Position numbers and translations under genes: made by a program. A DNA stretch of 64,000 bases, taken from positions 4,901,708 to 4,965,707 of the forward strand of contig NZ_CP047024.1 in the NCBI RefSeq assembly GCF_009796745.1, in the 5' to 3' direction. Source of the DNA: Paraglaciecola sp. L1A13 (GTDB taxonomy: Bacteria > Pseudomonadota > Gammaproteobacteria > Enterobacterales > Alteromonadaceae). Position 1 is the first letter of the stretch. The number at the start of each line of letters is the position of its first letter. Under the pieces are notes generated by a model. That model ran no database searches and was not told where the DNA came from. It saw only the letters and a program-made list of their open reading frames with translations. Of the stretch, positions 9,031 through 17,641 are shown piece by piece.

Positions 9031-10896
9031 CAATTTTCCTGCCGCTTGCTCCTCAAGCTTTTGCTTTTCTGATGTGGCATTCTCACCTATTAACACATCA
9101 GATTTAGCGCGACTTGCTTCATTCACCCGATAAATGTTTTCGGCGCTGGACAAGTCTTGCTCATTGGTGATTGAGGCAATGGCTTCTCGTTTGCGTAAAA
9201 ACTGCGTGATTTCCCCTACGATCCCTTGCAGTTCTTGATTGTTTTTATCCATTTGCATGACGTAGCGCGGCATCTCTAAGTTCTTAGTCCCAGTAGTGGC
9301 AAATGTAGATGTCATCACACGAGAGGTAATAATCCAAGGCGTAATAGAACTACGAACCACAACGTTCTCAGAACGCGTAGAGTCATGAATCGACATTCCA
9401 GTAGACACCTTGCTCTCGGTAAATGTGCCCTCTGTTTTCATCCACATCAATAAACTACTAAACTGCATCTCCGCCCAAAATAAATTAGTGCCCCTGGCTA
9501 GAATAGTCGCCCCTGCAGCAACCGTTAGCCAGCTAAATAACAACACCAAAAAGCCGCTCAACTGTAAACCAAAGTCATGTAAAATTGCATCAACGCGTAC
9601 TTGACTCATCCCCTCTAAATTAAATAATTGTTGGGCGATAAATTGATACAGCTGGTAGCCTTCTTGTACAGTAAAGAACAAAAGTAAAGCGCCAGCAAAG
9701 ACCAATATTTGCGCGGAAATTGTAGCGAGCAAACGAAATGCGTTAAATTTAGCGCTGTAGTTTAACTGACTAAATTCGGGTTGCGTTTCAATAAGTAACT
9801 TGCCTTTGAAACTCCCTTTGCCCTGACTTTGCTCCTGCAGCTTAGGGTCAAATTCCTGATACATACGATTGGGGATTTCTTTGTAACGGCGATTAGCCAA
9901 AACGATGTTTTCAATATTGATAAAAATCTCATTTGGATGCACAGACTCTTGTAAGTTTTCACGAAACTCACTGACCTCTGTACTGGGATTAGCTAGGGCT
10001 AAACGTTCCTTCACCATCACCCACGATAATCCTATTACCGCAAAGACCATAACGATCAATAATAGTAAGTTCCACCATGCATCAAACGCTACGACGTCAG
10101 TCAACACTTGCTGTACTTGCTCTGCCAAACGACTATTTAGTTGGCTATAAACAAAGCCAATAGCAATCGGAACCACAATCGCAAAGACCAAAAGTTTGGC
10201 TAGACTAGCGGCGGTTTTTGCTTGCAGTTTACGCATATTAGGCGCTGCCAACGAATGGGATGTACTGCGCCACTGGGCAATCAGATACACCAATAACAAT
10301 ACGGATAAAATAGGGGTAATAATAACACCTGCATTACCCACTAAGCCTGACGCAGAAACGAAATAAGCGGCACCGAAAGCAATTAAGCCGACCACAGTGG
10401 CACACACTAGACCGCCGAGTTCTTGCACAAAGTTACGGATAGGATAGGGACTAAATATTAAGCGCGGTACTAACGTATGTATCAATCGCGCTATCCAGCC
10501 TTCAGGCTCAGTAAAGGTGGCGTTTTTGCGCCCCATTAACATGGATTCTAACTCCTGCGCATCGTAGGCAGTTTGAAAACGCTCACGCTCGGCATTTTGC
10601 TTTTCGCTTGAATTATGGTTGTAGGCGAGGGATGTTGGCACCGAGCGGCCAACAAAATATTTAAACAACTGAAATAAACCAATCCCAGCATGGCGTAAAC
10701 CCAAAGTAAGTAAGGTTAACCCAAGTAATGCGTTAACCCACGCCAAGACCATATCGTTTTTCAAATCATCAGCCACACCTAAAAGCGCGATCACCCCAAG
10801 CACTACTACGGCCAGCCCACTTAGTGCTTTCGCAGCACCTTCGGGTTTAAACGGATTACTGATCCCGAGCGTGTTGGTACCAAAATCATACGCCAT
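9001..10896 (-). CDS. Large multi-pass membrane protein of unknown function, 631 aa
   Basis: I do not recognise this family. About eight membrane segments are visible near residues 22-42, 50-68, 160-182, 187-207, 235-255, 277-297, 395-413 and 450-478, with long soluble stretches between them. A hydrophilic loop (about 300-390) contains NPSTEVSEFRENLQ, and a soluble C-terminal region of about 150 aa follows the last helix. That region includes a Ser/Thr-rich stretch (STRSENVVVRSSITPW) and ends in a charged, probably coiled tail rich in Glu, Lys and Ala. No catalytic motif is evident. It is monocistronic, convergent with the M20 peptidase, with 200 bases of AT-rich sequence upstream. Confidence 0.8.
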   Translation of the reverse strand: MAYDFGTNTLGISNPFKPEGAAKALSGLAVVVLGVIALLGVADDLKNDMVLAWVNALLGLTLLTLGLRHAGIGLFQLFKYFVGRSVPTSLAYNHNSSEKQNAERERFQTAYDAQELESMLMGRKNATFTEPEGWIARLIHTLVPRLIFSPYPIRNFVQELGGLVCATVVGLIAFGAAYFVSASGLVGNAGVIITPILSVLLLVYLIAQWRSTSHSLAAPNMRKLQAKTAASLAKLLVFAIVVPIAIGFVYSQLNSRLAEQVQQVLTDVVAFDAWWNLLLLIVMVFAVIGLSWVMVKERLALANPSTEVSEFRENLQESVHPNEIFINIENIVLANRRYKEIPNRMYQEFDPKLQEQSQGKGSFKGKLLIETQPEFSQLNYSAKFNAFRLLATISAQILVFAGALLLFFTVQEGYQLYQFIAQQLFNLEGMSQVRVDAILHDFGLQLSGFLVLLFSWLTVAAGATILARGTNLFWAEMQFSSLLMWMKTEGTFTESKVSTGMSIHDSTRSENVVVRSSITPWIITSRVMTSTFATTGTKNLEMPRYVMQMDKNNQELQGIVGEITQFLRKREAIASITNEQDLSSAENIYRVNEASRAKSDVLIGENATSEKQKLEEQAAGKLRQDELNASS

Positions 10897-11114
10897 TTTT
10901 GCACATCCTTTTATTCACTGAATATAATTTCAGTATATTTTTCATCAACTTAAACTTTATAGTATAAATTATCGAGATCAAAGCTACTAATTTTAACTGT
11001 GCAGAATAATCTCTCACGTAACGTATGGAAAGGGATATGCCGAGGGTGAATGAAATAACATTGTTGATAACAGGAAAGGCGGTAATAGGCTATACCGATC
11101 AAAATAGCAGAAAG

Positions 11115-11612
11115 TTAACGTCCTTCAGAGGTTTTTCGTGAATCGAGTAATGCTGTATACGCTTCTGCGAATCCATTTAGCGATAAGGGCAGGGTAAGTT
11201 GTTTACTTTTTTCTAAGGCAAAGGCCACTTTTGCCAATTTACCGTCGCGCAATTCTGCAAATAACGTTTTATCTATCTTGATCACGCTTTGACAGGCCAC
11301 TGCTGTACATTGAGATAAAGCAACTTGAATGGCTTTATTGTCGTCAATTTTGATCCCCACACCACTGGTTTTATTTAAATTGGGTGGCATGCGTAACATT
11401 AAAACTGGAAAGCTATTGGACATAGAAAAATTAACATTGGCACCCAATAACACTTTTTTGCCTTCGGGGTCCATAGCCACCAGCTGACTCACAGAACAAT
11501 TACCCTGATCGCCGCATAACAAACTCCAAGAACCAAACGTTTGCTGACTTTGAGCATGCGTGACGCCAGATAAAAAGAATAAAAAGGTAAAAGCAGCAAA
11601 AATTAACCGCAT
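11115..11612 (-). CDS. Invasion-associated locus B (IalB)-like exported protein
   Basis: The 165-aa product has a clear signal peptide (MRLIFAAFTFLFFLSGVTHAQ). After it comes FGSWSLLCGDQGNCSVSQL, which resembles the IalB-family opening (F-G-x-W ... C ... C-x-x-x-Q). Two more cysteines (QCTAVACQ) could form a second disulfide. The ATG at 11612 is chosen over an upstream TTG because GGAGTG lies five bases before it. IalB proteins are periplasmic or outer-membrane proteins; in non-pathogens their role is unknown. It lies downstream of the NIDO-domain gene but is separated from it by a terminator. Confidence 0.65.
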   Translation of the reverse strand: MRLIFAAFTFLFFLSGVTHAQSQQTFGSWSLLCGDQGNCSVSQLVAMDPEGKKVLLGANVNFSMSNSFPVLMLRMPPNLNKTSGVGIKIDDNKAIQVALSQCTAVACQSVIKIDKTLFAELRDGKLAKVAFALEKSKQLTLPLSLNGFAEAYTALLDSRKTSEGR

Positions 11613-11631
11613 AAAATCACTCCATAAAGGC

Positions 11632-11661
11632 AAAAAAAGAGGAGCAATCGCTCCTCTTTTT
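11632..11661 (-). terminator. Strong terminator of the NIDO-domain gene (potentially bidirectional)
   Basis: GAGGAGC (11639-11645) pairs with GCTCCTC (11650-11656) around a 4-base loop. The stem is flanked by a run of seven A on the left and five T on the right, so it can terminate on either strand. It lies 16 bases after the NIDO gene stop. Confidence 0.85.
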
Positions 11662-11676
11662 ATTATTCAACTAACG

Positions 11677-12954
11677 TTAAGCGCGACGCTTTCTAGAGCG
11701 AAATAGTACCAACAAAGATAGAGCGAAGATACCTAGCCCTGCAGGAGCAGAAACCGCTTGCGTACCACCAACAAACTCAGTAATAGCATTTTGATTGATG
11801 TTTATTGTACCCGCAGAATCAAAGGTCAATGCTGTTACAAATGCACTTCCGTCGGTAGGATCAACCATTTCAGACGTTTCAATACCTAAAATACGAAAAC
11901 GATCCACTGCGGTACCAAAATCAAAAGTAACGCCGCCGAATAAATCTGTATCAGTGTCATACCAAGAGGCTAGAGCGTCATCCCATAACCAAAGGTCATA
12001 AACGTCATCGCCAAAACCAGTGGGTAACATAACTGATTGCACGTTAGGGCCACTGTTAACGATATAGTCATAACCAACGGCTACATCTGGGTCGATGAAG
12101 ATAGGTATTTCAGGGGTTATGATGACAAATTCAAAGTTATAGTCAGTAGGCGTTTCAGGGTTAATCACTGGCAAAATAGGATTTTCAGCGTTGTCGCCCG
12201 GTAACTGGCCGTCACGAATAGCGAACTTCCAAATACCTACTGTGCTGGTATTACTATCAGCCGTGTCTAAATTGACAATTCCATCGGTTTGGGAGCCAGG
12301 CACAGTAAAAAAGTTAACACCATCGCCGGCGTCATAGCCTGCTTGTGCGGGAGTGCCGCCTAGGCCATCACTGCCGCCAGACGCATCGCCCGTAGTCCAA
12401 TTAATATCCTCATAGCGAAATTCCACATCAAAATTACCGGCACCAGTGTCAGCACGGTCAATCAATACTAATTGGAAGGTATTTGTGAGCGAGTTATCGG
12501 AAGGGAAAAAGCCAACTTTATCCCAAGTAATAACCAAGGTTTCAGCATTAGGCGAACCAATAAAGACATCGCCGCAGTCGGTACAACGTGTATCCACATC
12601 ACCCCAGAAAGGTGCGATCATGGCGTTACTCGTAGCAGGAAATGGATCTGGCGTAAATTGACTAATAGCACCATTAAAACTAATGTTGCCGTTGTTATTT
12701 ACGTAGAAAGAATCATGACTGTTGCTGAAAAAATTAACACCCGAGTCAAAACCTAAGTCATCAAAACTACTGAAAAGAATCTCTGCACTTGAGCTGTCAT
12801 CGTTTTTGTCCAAGGCAATGTTGCCGAACCCAGATTCACCAGCGCCGGTCCAACCCTCTAACAATACACTCGCGCTAGCGGTCATAGTGATAAAGCTAGA
12901 TGCAATAATACTGCACAATGCCACCTTCTTTATTAAATATTTTAAATCATACAT
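11677..12954 (-). CDS. Exported NIDO-domain protein with PEP-CTERM-like C-terminal sorting tail
   Basis: A secreted or surface protein of 425 aa. It has a signal peptide (about residues 1-29, ending TASAS), then a nidogen-like region with SFYVNNNGNISFNG and FWGDVDTRCTDCGD (about residues 80-125) and WKFAIRDG near residue 240. The C-terminus is a short linker, a hydrophobic helix (GLGIFALSLLVLF) and an arginine cluster RSRKRRA, the architecture of PEP-CTERM signals, with APAG where PEP would be. The ATG at 12954 has AAGGA eight bases upstream, preferred to an in-frame start 63 bases earlier. The low Lys/Arg and high Asp/Asn content fits an extracellular, calcium-binding protein. Confidence 0.75.
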   Translation of the reverse strand: MYDLKYLIKKVALCSIIASSFITMTASASVLLEGWTGAGESGFGNIALDKNDDSSSAEILFSSFDDLGFDSGVNFFSNSHDSFYVNNNGNISFNGAISQFTPDPFPATSNAMIAPFWGDVDTRCTDCGDVFIGSPNAETLVITWDKVGFFPSDNSLTNTFQLVLIDRADTGAGNFDVEFRYEDINWTTGDASGGSDGLGGTPAQAGYDAGDGVNFFTVPGSQTDGIVNLDTADSNTSTVGIWKFAIRDGQLPGDNAENPILPVINPETPTDYNFEFVIITPEIPIFIDPDVAVGYDYIVNSGPNVQSVMLPTGFGDDVYDLWLWDDALASWYDTDTDLFGGVTFDFGTAVDRFRILGIETSEMVDPTDGSAFVTALTFDSAGTININQNAITEFVGGTQAVSAPAGLGIFALSLLVLFRSRKRRA

Positions 12955-13196
12955 TTGTAATATCCTTTTTATAAATGATGTTGCAATTAAATTCCACGCG
13001 AGCCAAGCAAACATCAAGCCATAAAAATAATATCATTTAAATACAACTGGTTATGATTAACGAGGCGGAGTAAGTTTAAGGAAATGTAAATTTAATTGAC
13101 AATATTTAACGTGAAGTAAGTTTACTTTGGAATGCTTGATAGACATGCAGAGCCAAATGACTCTGCTGTATCAACGACAAAAATAAAGGCCTATAA

Positions 13197-14489
13197 CTAA
13201 TGTAATTTAAGTTTGGGCCCAACAAATTTACTGACCCTTCTGCTTAGCATGATAAGCACCGCTTTAAGCCAACCATGCACAGAAAATTGATGCATGCTAT
13301 ATAATGAGGTATATACCAAGCGCGCTAATTTACCTTCAACAAACATACTGCTGCTGGATAAATTGCCCATTAAACTACCAACAGTGCTGTATTTACTTAA
13401 ATGCACCAGAGAGCCGTAATCGCTGTATTTGTAATCTTCTAGCTCTTTACCTTGAAGCTGATTCACTACATTTTTATATACAATCGAGGCCATTTGATGG
13501 GCCGACTGGGCACGCGGTGGCACCCAAGTCCCATCTTCTTGTTGGAATGCACAGCAATCACCCAGCACATAAATATTTTGTAGACCTTTTGCTCTCAGCT
13601 GCGGGTCAACTAACACTTGTTGTGCGCGATTGGTCTCGAAAATATCTAACTCTTTAATCAAGTTTGCGGCTTTAACACCAGCAGCCCAGACCATTAAATC
13701 AGCTTCAATCAATTCATCATCAGCAGTTACAAAACCGTTTTTCTCAGCACGAATGACTTTGGTATTTTCATAAATTTTCACGCCGATTTTTTGTAAGGCG
13801 TTTTTCGCCGCATTGGCAATGCGCTCAGGCAGCGCAGGCAACATACGCGGTCCTGCTTCGATAATAGAAATTTCTAAACGCTGGGCCGACATAGCCGGCA
13901 TACCATAGGCACGAGAAAGGTTAGCCACATGATGTAACTGAGCGGCTAACTCGGTACCCGTTGCTCCTGCCCCCACTATCGATACGCGCAAGGTAGACTG
14001 TTGGGTATTTGGCTGATTCACCCTAAGCATTTGATTCAGCAAAGCGCGATGAAAACGTTCAGCCTGACCAAGAGAGTCTAAGAAATAACTGTGGTCTTTC
14101 ACCCCAGGCGTACCAAAGTCGTTGCTCACGCTACCAATGGCCAACACGAGTATATCGTATTCAATATTACGCTCTGGCAATATCAATTCGCCCTCTTCGT
14201 CATACAGGGCATCTAATGCAATTGATTTATTCGGCTCATCGATACCTTTTAACGTACCTTGCTGAAATTCATATTTAAGTCGACTTGCGTGAATACGGTA
14301 ATCCACTCCATCAGAGTTTTTATCGATTATCCCCGCAGCAACCTCATGCAACAAGGGTTTCCAAACATGGGTTCTTACCTTGTCGACTAAAATCATCTCC
14401 ACATCAGCATGCTTACGACAATAACGACTCAGTTGAGCAACTAACTCAAGACCACCCGCCCCGCCGCCTATAACGACTATTCGTTTCAT
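13197..14489 (-). CDS. ndh: Type II NADH:quinone oxidoreductase
   Basis: A peripheral inner-membrane flavoenzyme that passes electrons from NADH to quinone without pumping protons. The 430-aa protein has the FAD-binding GGGAGG at residues 8-13 and the NADH-binding GAGATGTE near residue 170. VLGDCCAF binds the flavin near residue 310, and the quinone-site AQSAHQMA follows. The C-terminal hydrophobic and basic segment (HQFSVHGWLKAVLIMLSRRV) is the usual membrane anchor. About 440 bases separate it from proA upstream, so it probably has its own promoter. Confidence 0.95.
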   Translation of the reverse strand: MKRIVVIGGGAGGLELVAQLSRYCRKHADVEMILVDKVRTHVWKPLLHEVAAGIIDKNSDGVDYRIHASRLKYEFQQGTLKGIDEPNKSIALDALYDEEGELILPERNIEYDILVLAIGSVSNDFGTPGVKDHSYFLDSLGQAERFHRALLNQMLRVNQPNTQQSTLRVSIVGAGATGTELAAQLHHVANLSRAYGMPAMSAQRLEISIIEAGPRMLPALPERIANAAKNALQKIGVKIYENTKVIRAEKNGFVTADDELIEADLMVWAAGVKAANLIKELDIFETNRAQQVLVDPQLRAKGLQNIYVLGDCCAFQQEDGTWVPPRAQSAHQMASIVYKNVVNQLQGKELEDYKYSDYGSLVHLSKYSTVGSLMGNLSSSSMFVEGKLARLVYTSLYSMHQFSVHGWLKAVLIMLSRRVSKFVGPKLKLH

Positions 14490-14931
14490 AATAATTACCT
14501 TTTAAAGTTGAGATAGAATTTGGTTTACATATGGCATTGGCTGAGGGCTCAACAAGAGCGAAGAAAGCAGCTGAAAATTGGCATTGGATTACAGATAAAT
14601 GCGCTGTGATTAATCGATGAAAATTGGTTGAACTTATCAATAGGTCTAGACTAACGCTTCGGGTTAGCAAGCGCTTACTAAAATTGTCTCTTAGGCACAA
14701 AAACACAATAGAAGAGACAAGTAATAATACCGCAGATTTGACGCTGAAAATAATACTATTAATATTACAGAGCAGCGTATTAACGAGAACGTCAGACCTA
14801 TCGAGTAAGCGCGCCAATGCTTGAAAAGAGTAAAACTGTGTAACGGCTGACAAGATGAACAAAGTGAACTCCAAAAGGAATGGGGCGCACTCCAGCGCCC
14901 TATGCATATTTGCTTCTTTATCTATAAGTTA
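14490..14931. other. Intergenic region between proA and ndh
   Basis: It holds the proA terminator hairpin near 14883-14900 and presumably the ndh promoter. A 153-codon minus-strand frame runs through it, but it starts inside that hairpin, has no good ribosome binding site and overlaps the start of ndh by 44 bases. I do not accept it. Nothing else is visible. Confidence 0.5.
14868..14900 (-). terminator. Probable terminator of proBA
   Basis: On the minus strand GGGCGC (14900-14895) and GCGCCC (14888-14883) form a 6-bp all-GC stem with a 6-base loop, followed by TTCCTTTT. It starts 31 bases beyond the proA stop. Confidence 0.6.
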
Positions 14932-16182
14932 TTAAGCGCGAACTTCACCGTCACCTAAAACAATAAACTTTTGAGTCGTCAGTGATTCTGCGCCCATAGG
15001 GCCATAAGCATGTAATTTACTGGTTGAAATACCAATCTCAGCACCTAAACCTAGTTCTCCACCATCTGAGAACCGTGAAGACGCATTGGCCATGACAACA
15101 GCAGAATTTAGCGTACGAATAAAAGCTTGAGCACGGCTAAAGTCTTGCGTAGCAATGACTTCGGTGTGCCCTGAACTGTAGGTTTCAATATGCTCTATAG
15201 CCGCATCAAAATCGTCTACAATACGCACAGCGATTTCCATCGCTAAGTATTCTGCATGCCAATCATCTACTGTCGCTTTACCAGCATTCTCGAAATAACC
15301 GATACTGCGTTCACAGGCGTGCACTTTGACGTTGAACTCATCAAACAAGGCTCTAACTTTTAGCATAAATGTCGGGGCAATATCCTGATGGACTAGCAAG
15401 GTTTCTAGAGAATTACATACTCCTGTGCGCTGAGTTTTACCATTTTTCAGTAAATTGAGAGCCTTATCTTCATCGGCAGCATCGTCCACGTATAGATGAC
15501 ACACTCCCTTATAATGCTGAATAACAGGAATACGGCTGTTTTCACTAACGAAGCGAATTAATCCCTCTCCACCACGGGGAATAATTAAATCAATATCTTG
15601 ATTTAGGGTCATCAGTTCATTCATAACTGCGCGGTCAGGGTTAGGCACAACAACCACGGCAGCAGGGTCGATGCCATTTTTGTCTAAAGCGTAGCTTATA
15701 CATTCGGCCAACGCCAAATTAGAGTGAATAGCTTCTTTACCTCCCCGCAATACTACTGCATTACCTGCTTTAAGACATAATGCCGCAGCGTCAATGGTCA
15801 CATTAGGTCGTGATTCGTAAATCATCGCGATAACCCCTAAAGGAATACGCATTTTGCCCACTTGAATACCACTGGGCATTTGTTGCAGGTGTTCAATGCT
15901 GCCAACGGGATCAGCTTGAGCAGCGATGTTTAATACCGCTTCAGCAATACCTTGAATGCGTTGGGGAGTTAATAGCAAACGATCCAGCATGGCGTCATCT
16001 AGGTTACTCTCATGACCTGCCGCTAAATCTTGCTTATTAGCAGTGATGATCGCATCAGTCTGCTCCAGCATGCGCTGAGCAATATCCTTTAATAGGGTTT
16101 CTTTTTCTATAGACGATAATTTAGCCACTTGACGTGAAGCAACGCGCGCTGCTTTTGCCGCTTGAGCGATTGAAAATTCCAT
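14932..16182 (-). CDS. proA: Gamma-glutamyl phosphate reductase
   Basis: Reduces gamma-glutamyl phosphate to glutamate semialdehyde with NADPH, the second step of proline synthesis. The ATG at 16182 gives a 416-aa protein beginning MEFSIAQAAKAARVASRQ, against 417 aa in E. coli; a longer in-frame start lacks support. The aldehyde-dehydrogenase-like catalytic cysteine lies in KTQRTGVCNSLETLLVH, and the C-terminal GLGAEIGISTSKLHAYGPMG is conserved. It follows proB by 80 bases on the same strand. Confidence 0.96.
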   Translation of the reverse strand: MEFSIAQAAKAARVASRQVAKLSSIEKETLLKDIAQRMLEQTDAIITANKQDLAAGHESNLDDAMLDRLLLTPQRIQGIAEAVLNIAAQADPVGSIEHLQQMPSGIQVGKMRIPLGVIAMIYESRPNVTIDAAALCLKAGNAVVLRGGKEAIHSNLALAECISYALDKNGIDPAAVVVVPNPDRAVMNELMTLNQDIDLIIPRGGEGLIRFVSENSRIPVIQHYKGVCHLYVDDAADEDKALNLLKNGKTQRTGVCNSLETLLVHQDIAPTFMLKVRALFDEFNVKVHACERSIGYFENAGKATVDDWHAEYLAMEIAVRIVDDFDAAIEHIETYSSGHTEVIATQDFSRAQAFIRTLNSAVVMANASSRFSDGGELGLGAEIGISTSKLHAYGPMGAESLTTQKFIVLGDGEVRA

Positions 16183-16262
16183 TCTGATAAGCCTTTTAAA
16201 AAACGTATTGGATCTCACCGGAAGTCTATCGCTGAACGTCAGTCGACAGATACCCAGAAACC

Positions 16263-17360
16263 TTAAAGTAAAACCATGTCATCACGATGTATAATGACTT
16301 CACCAGATGAATAGCCAAGTAATTCGGTTATTTTATCACTGCGAAGACCTTTAATCTGTATCAATTCGCTGTTGCTGTATAAGGTTAATCCCTTAGCTAT
16401 TATCTGGTCTTTATAGCGAATATCAACCGCTTCACCCGCTTTAAACGCGCCCAAAACACTGGTAATACCTGAAGGAAGAAGTGAAGCCCCTTTACGCATC
16501 AATGCTTGCTCGGCACCATCATCAATAACCAGTGTGCCTTTCGAGCGTAAAGTATGGCGCAACCACTGCGTGCGCGCACTATCGCGATTTTTGCTTGGCA
16601 CAAACAACGTTCCGGCCTGCTTACCCTGCCCAAGTTGTTTAAACACGTCAGGGTTTCGGCCATTAACTATCAGAGTTTGTATACCGCTCTTTGCACATTT
16701 TTCAGCTGCTTGAATTTTAGTGCGCATACCCCCAGTCCCAACACTAGTACCAGCACCGCCCGCTAAATCATGAATTTGTTGATCAATTTCGTGCACAGTC
16801 GGAATGAATTTCGCCTGTGGATTCTGTCTTGGATCAGCATTGTATAAACCATCAATATCCGAGCAAATAATTAACGTATCAGCTCGAGCAACCAATGCGG
16901 TATAAGCGGCAAGATTATCATTGTCACCTACTTTTAATTCGTTGATTGCTACGGTATCGTTTTCGTTTACGATTGGTAAAGCACCGTTACGCAGTAGTTC
17001 TCGCAAAGTATTTTTAATATTCACATAGCGCGTACGGTTGTGTAGATCATCGGCGGTAAGCAAAATTTGCGCACAGTCAAAATCAAACAAACGAGCCCAA
17101 TTGGCCATCATGTGGGTTTGCCCAATAGCAGCCATAGCTTGCTTCTCGGCAATCGATGGATGATGCTTAAAGGCTATTTTATTACGCCCAGCGGCAACAC
17201 TGCCTGAAGAGACCAAAATGACTTCTTTACCTTGCGCACGGCTGTTACATATAAATTGTGCAATGGGCAGCAGATATTGACTGCTACACCCTTTGCCATC
17301 AGGGGCTATTAGGGCACTACCGACTTTAATTACGGCCCGTTGCCACGAAAGCGATGACAT
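16263..17360 (-). CDS. proB: Glutamate 5-kinase
   Basis: Phosphorylates glutamate with ATP, the committed and proline-inhibited step of proline synthesis. The 365-aa protein has the amino-acid kinase domain (residues 8-240, with VIKVGSALI, VSSGSVAAG and the nucleotide-site VGTGGMRTKIQAA). A C-terminal PUA domain (about 280-355, DDGAEQALMRKGASLLPSGI) matches the two-domain E. coli enzyme of 367 aa. It forms the proBA operon with proA. Confidence 0.96.
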   Translation of the reverse strand: MSSLSWQRAVIKVGSALIAPDGKGCSSQYLLPIAQFICNSRAQGKEVILVSSGSVAAGRNKIAFKHHPSIAEKQAMAAIGQTHMMANWARLFDFDCAQILLTADDLHNRTRYVNIKNTLRELLRNGALPIVNENDTVAINELKVGDNDNLAAYTALVARADTLIICSDIDGLYNADPRQNPQAKFIPTVHEIDQQIHDLAGGAGTSVGTGGMRTKIQAAEKCAKSGIQTLIVNGRNPDVFKQLGQGKQAGTLFVPSKNRDSARTQWLRHTLRSKGTLVIDDGAEQALMRKGASLLPSGITSVLGAFKAGEAVDIRYKDQIIAKGLTLYSNSELIQIKGLRSDKITELLGYSSGEVIIHRDDMVLL

Positions 17361-17641
17361 GTAAAATCCTACCTAGTTAATATCCTATTAGATTACGATA
17401 AACCCGCTTAGATACAAGCTTTAGTCGTTATAAGCTATGGTCTTTTGAATACAAAATATATCGAACGAAGTGGAGAGGGTAAAAACGTAAGTTCACCGAG
17501 CTGTACAATTTCCTTACAATCTGACGCAGAGTAAATACTCCCACAGCGAGATCTTATTGCCTATTTATAATATTATGCCGAGTAGCGCTGACAAATAATA
17601 ATTAATTCAATGCAGTTCGTACTAAAATGCCAGGGAATAAG

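Noticed and set aside
13147..13166. GCAGAG/CTCTGC hairpin downstream of ndh
   Set aside because: Six-bp stem without a T-run on either strand; too weak to call a terminator.
13304..13657. Plus-strand open frame of 117 codons opposite ndh
   Set aside because: Antisense to the conserved C-terminal half of ndh; no ribosome site and no recognisable domain.
14446..14907. Minus-strand open frame of 153 codons between proA and ndh
   Set aside because: It starts inside the proA terminator hairpin, has no good ribosome site, overlaps the start of ndh by 44 bases and its last residues are an out-of-frame reading of ndh.
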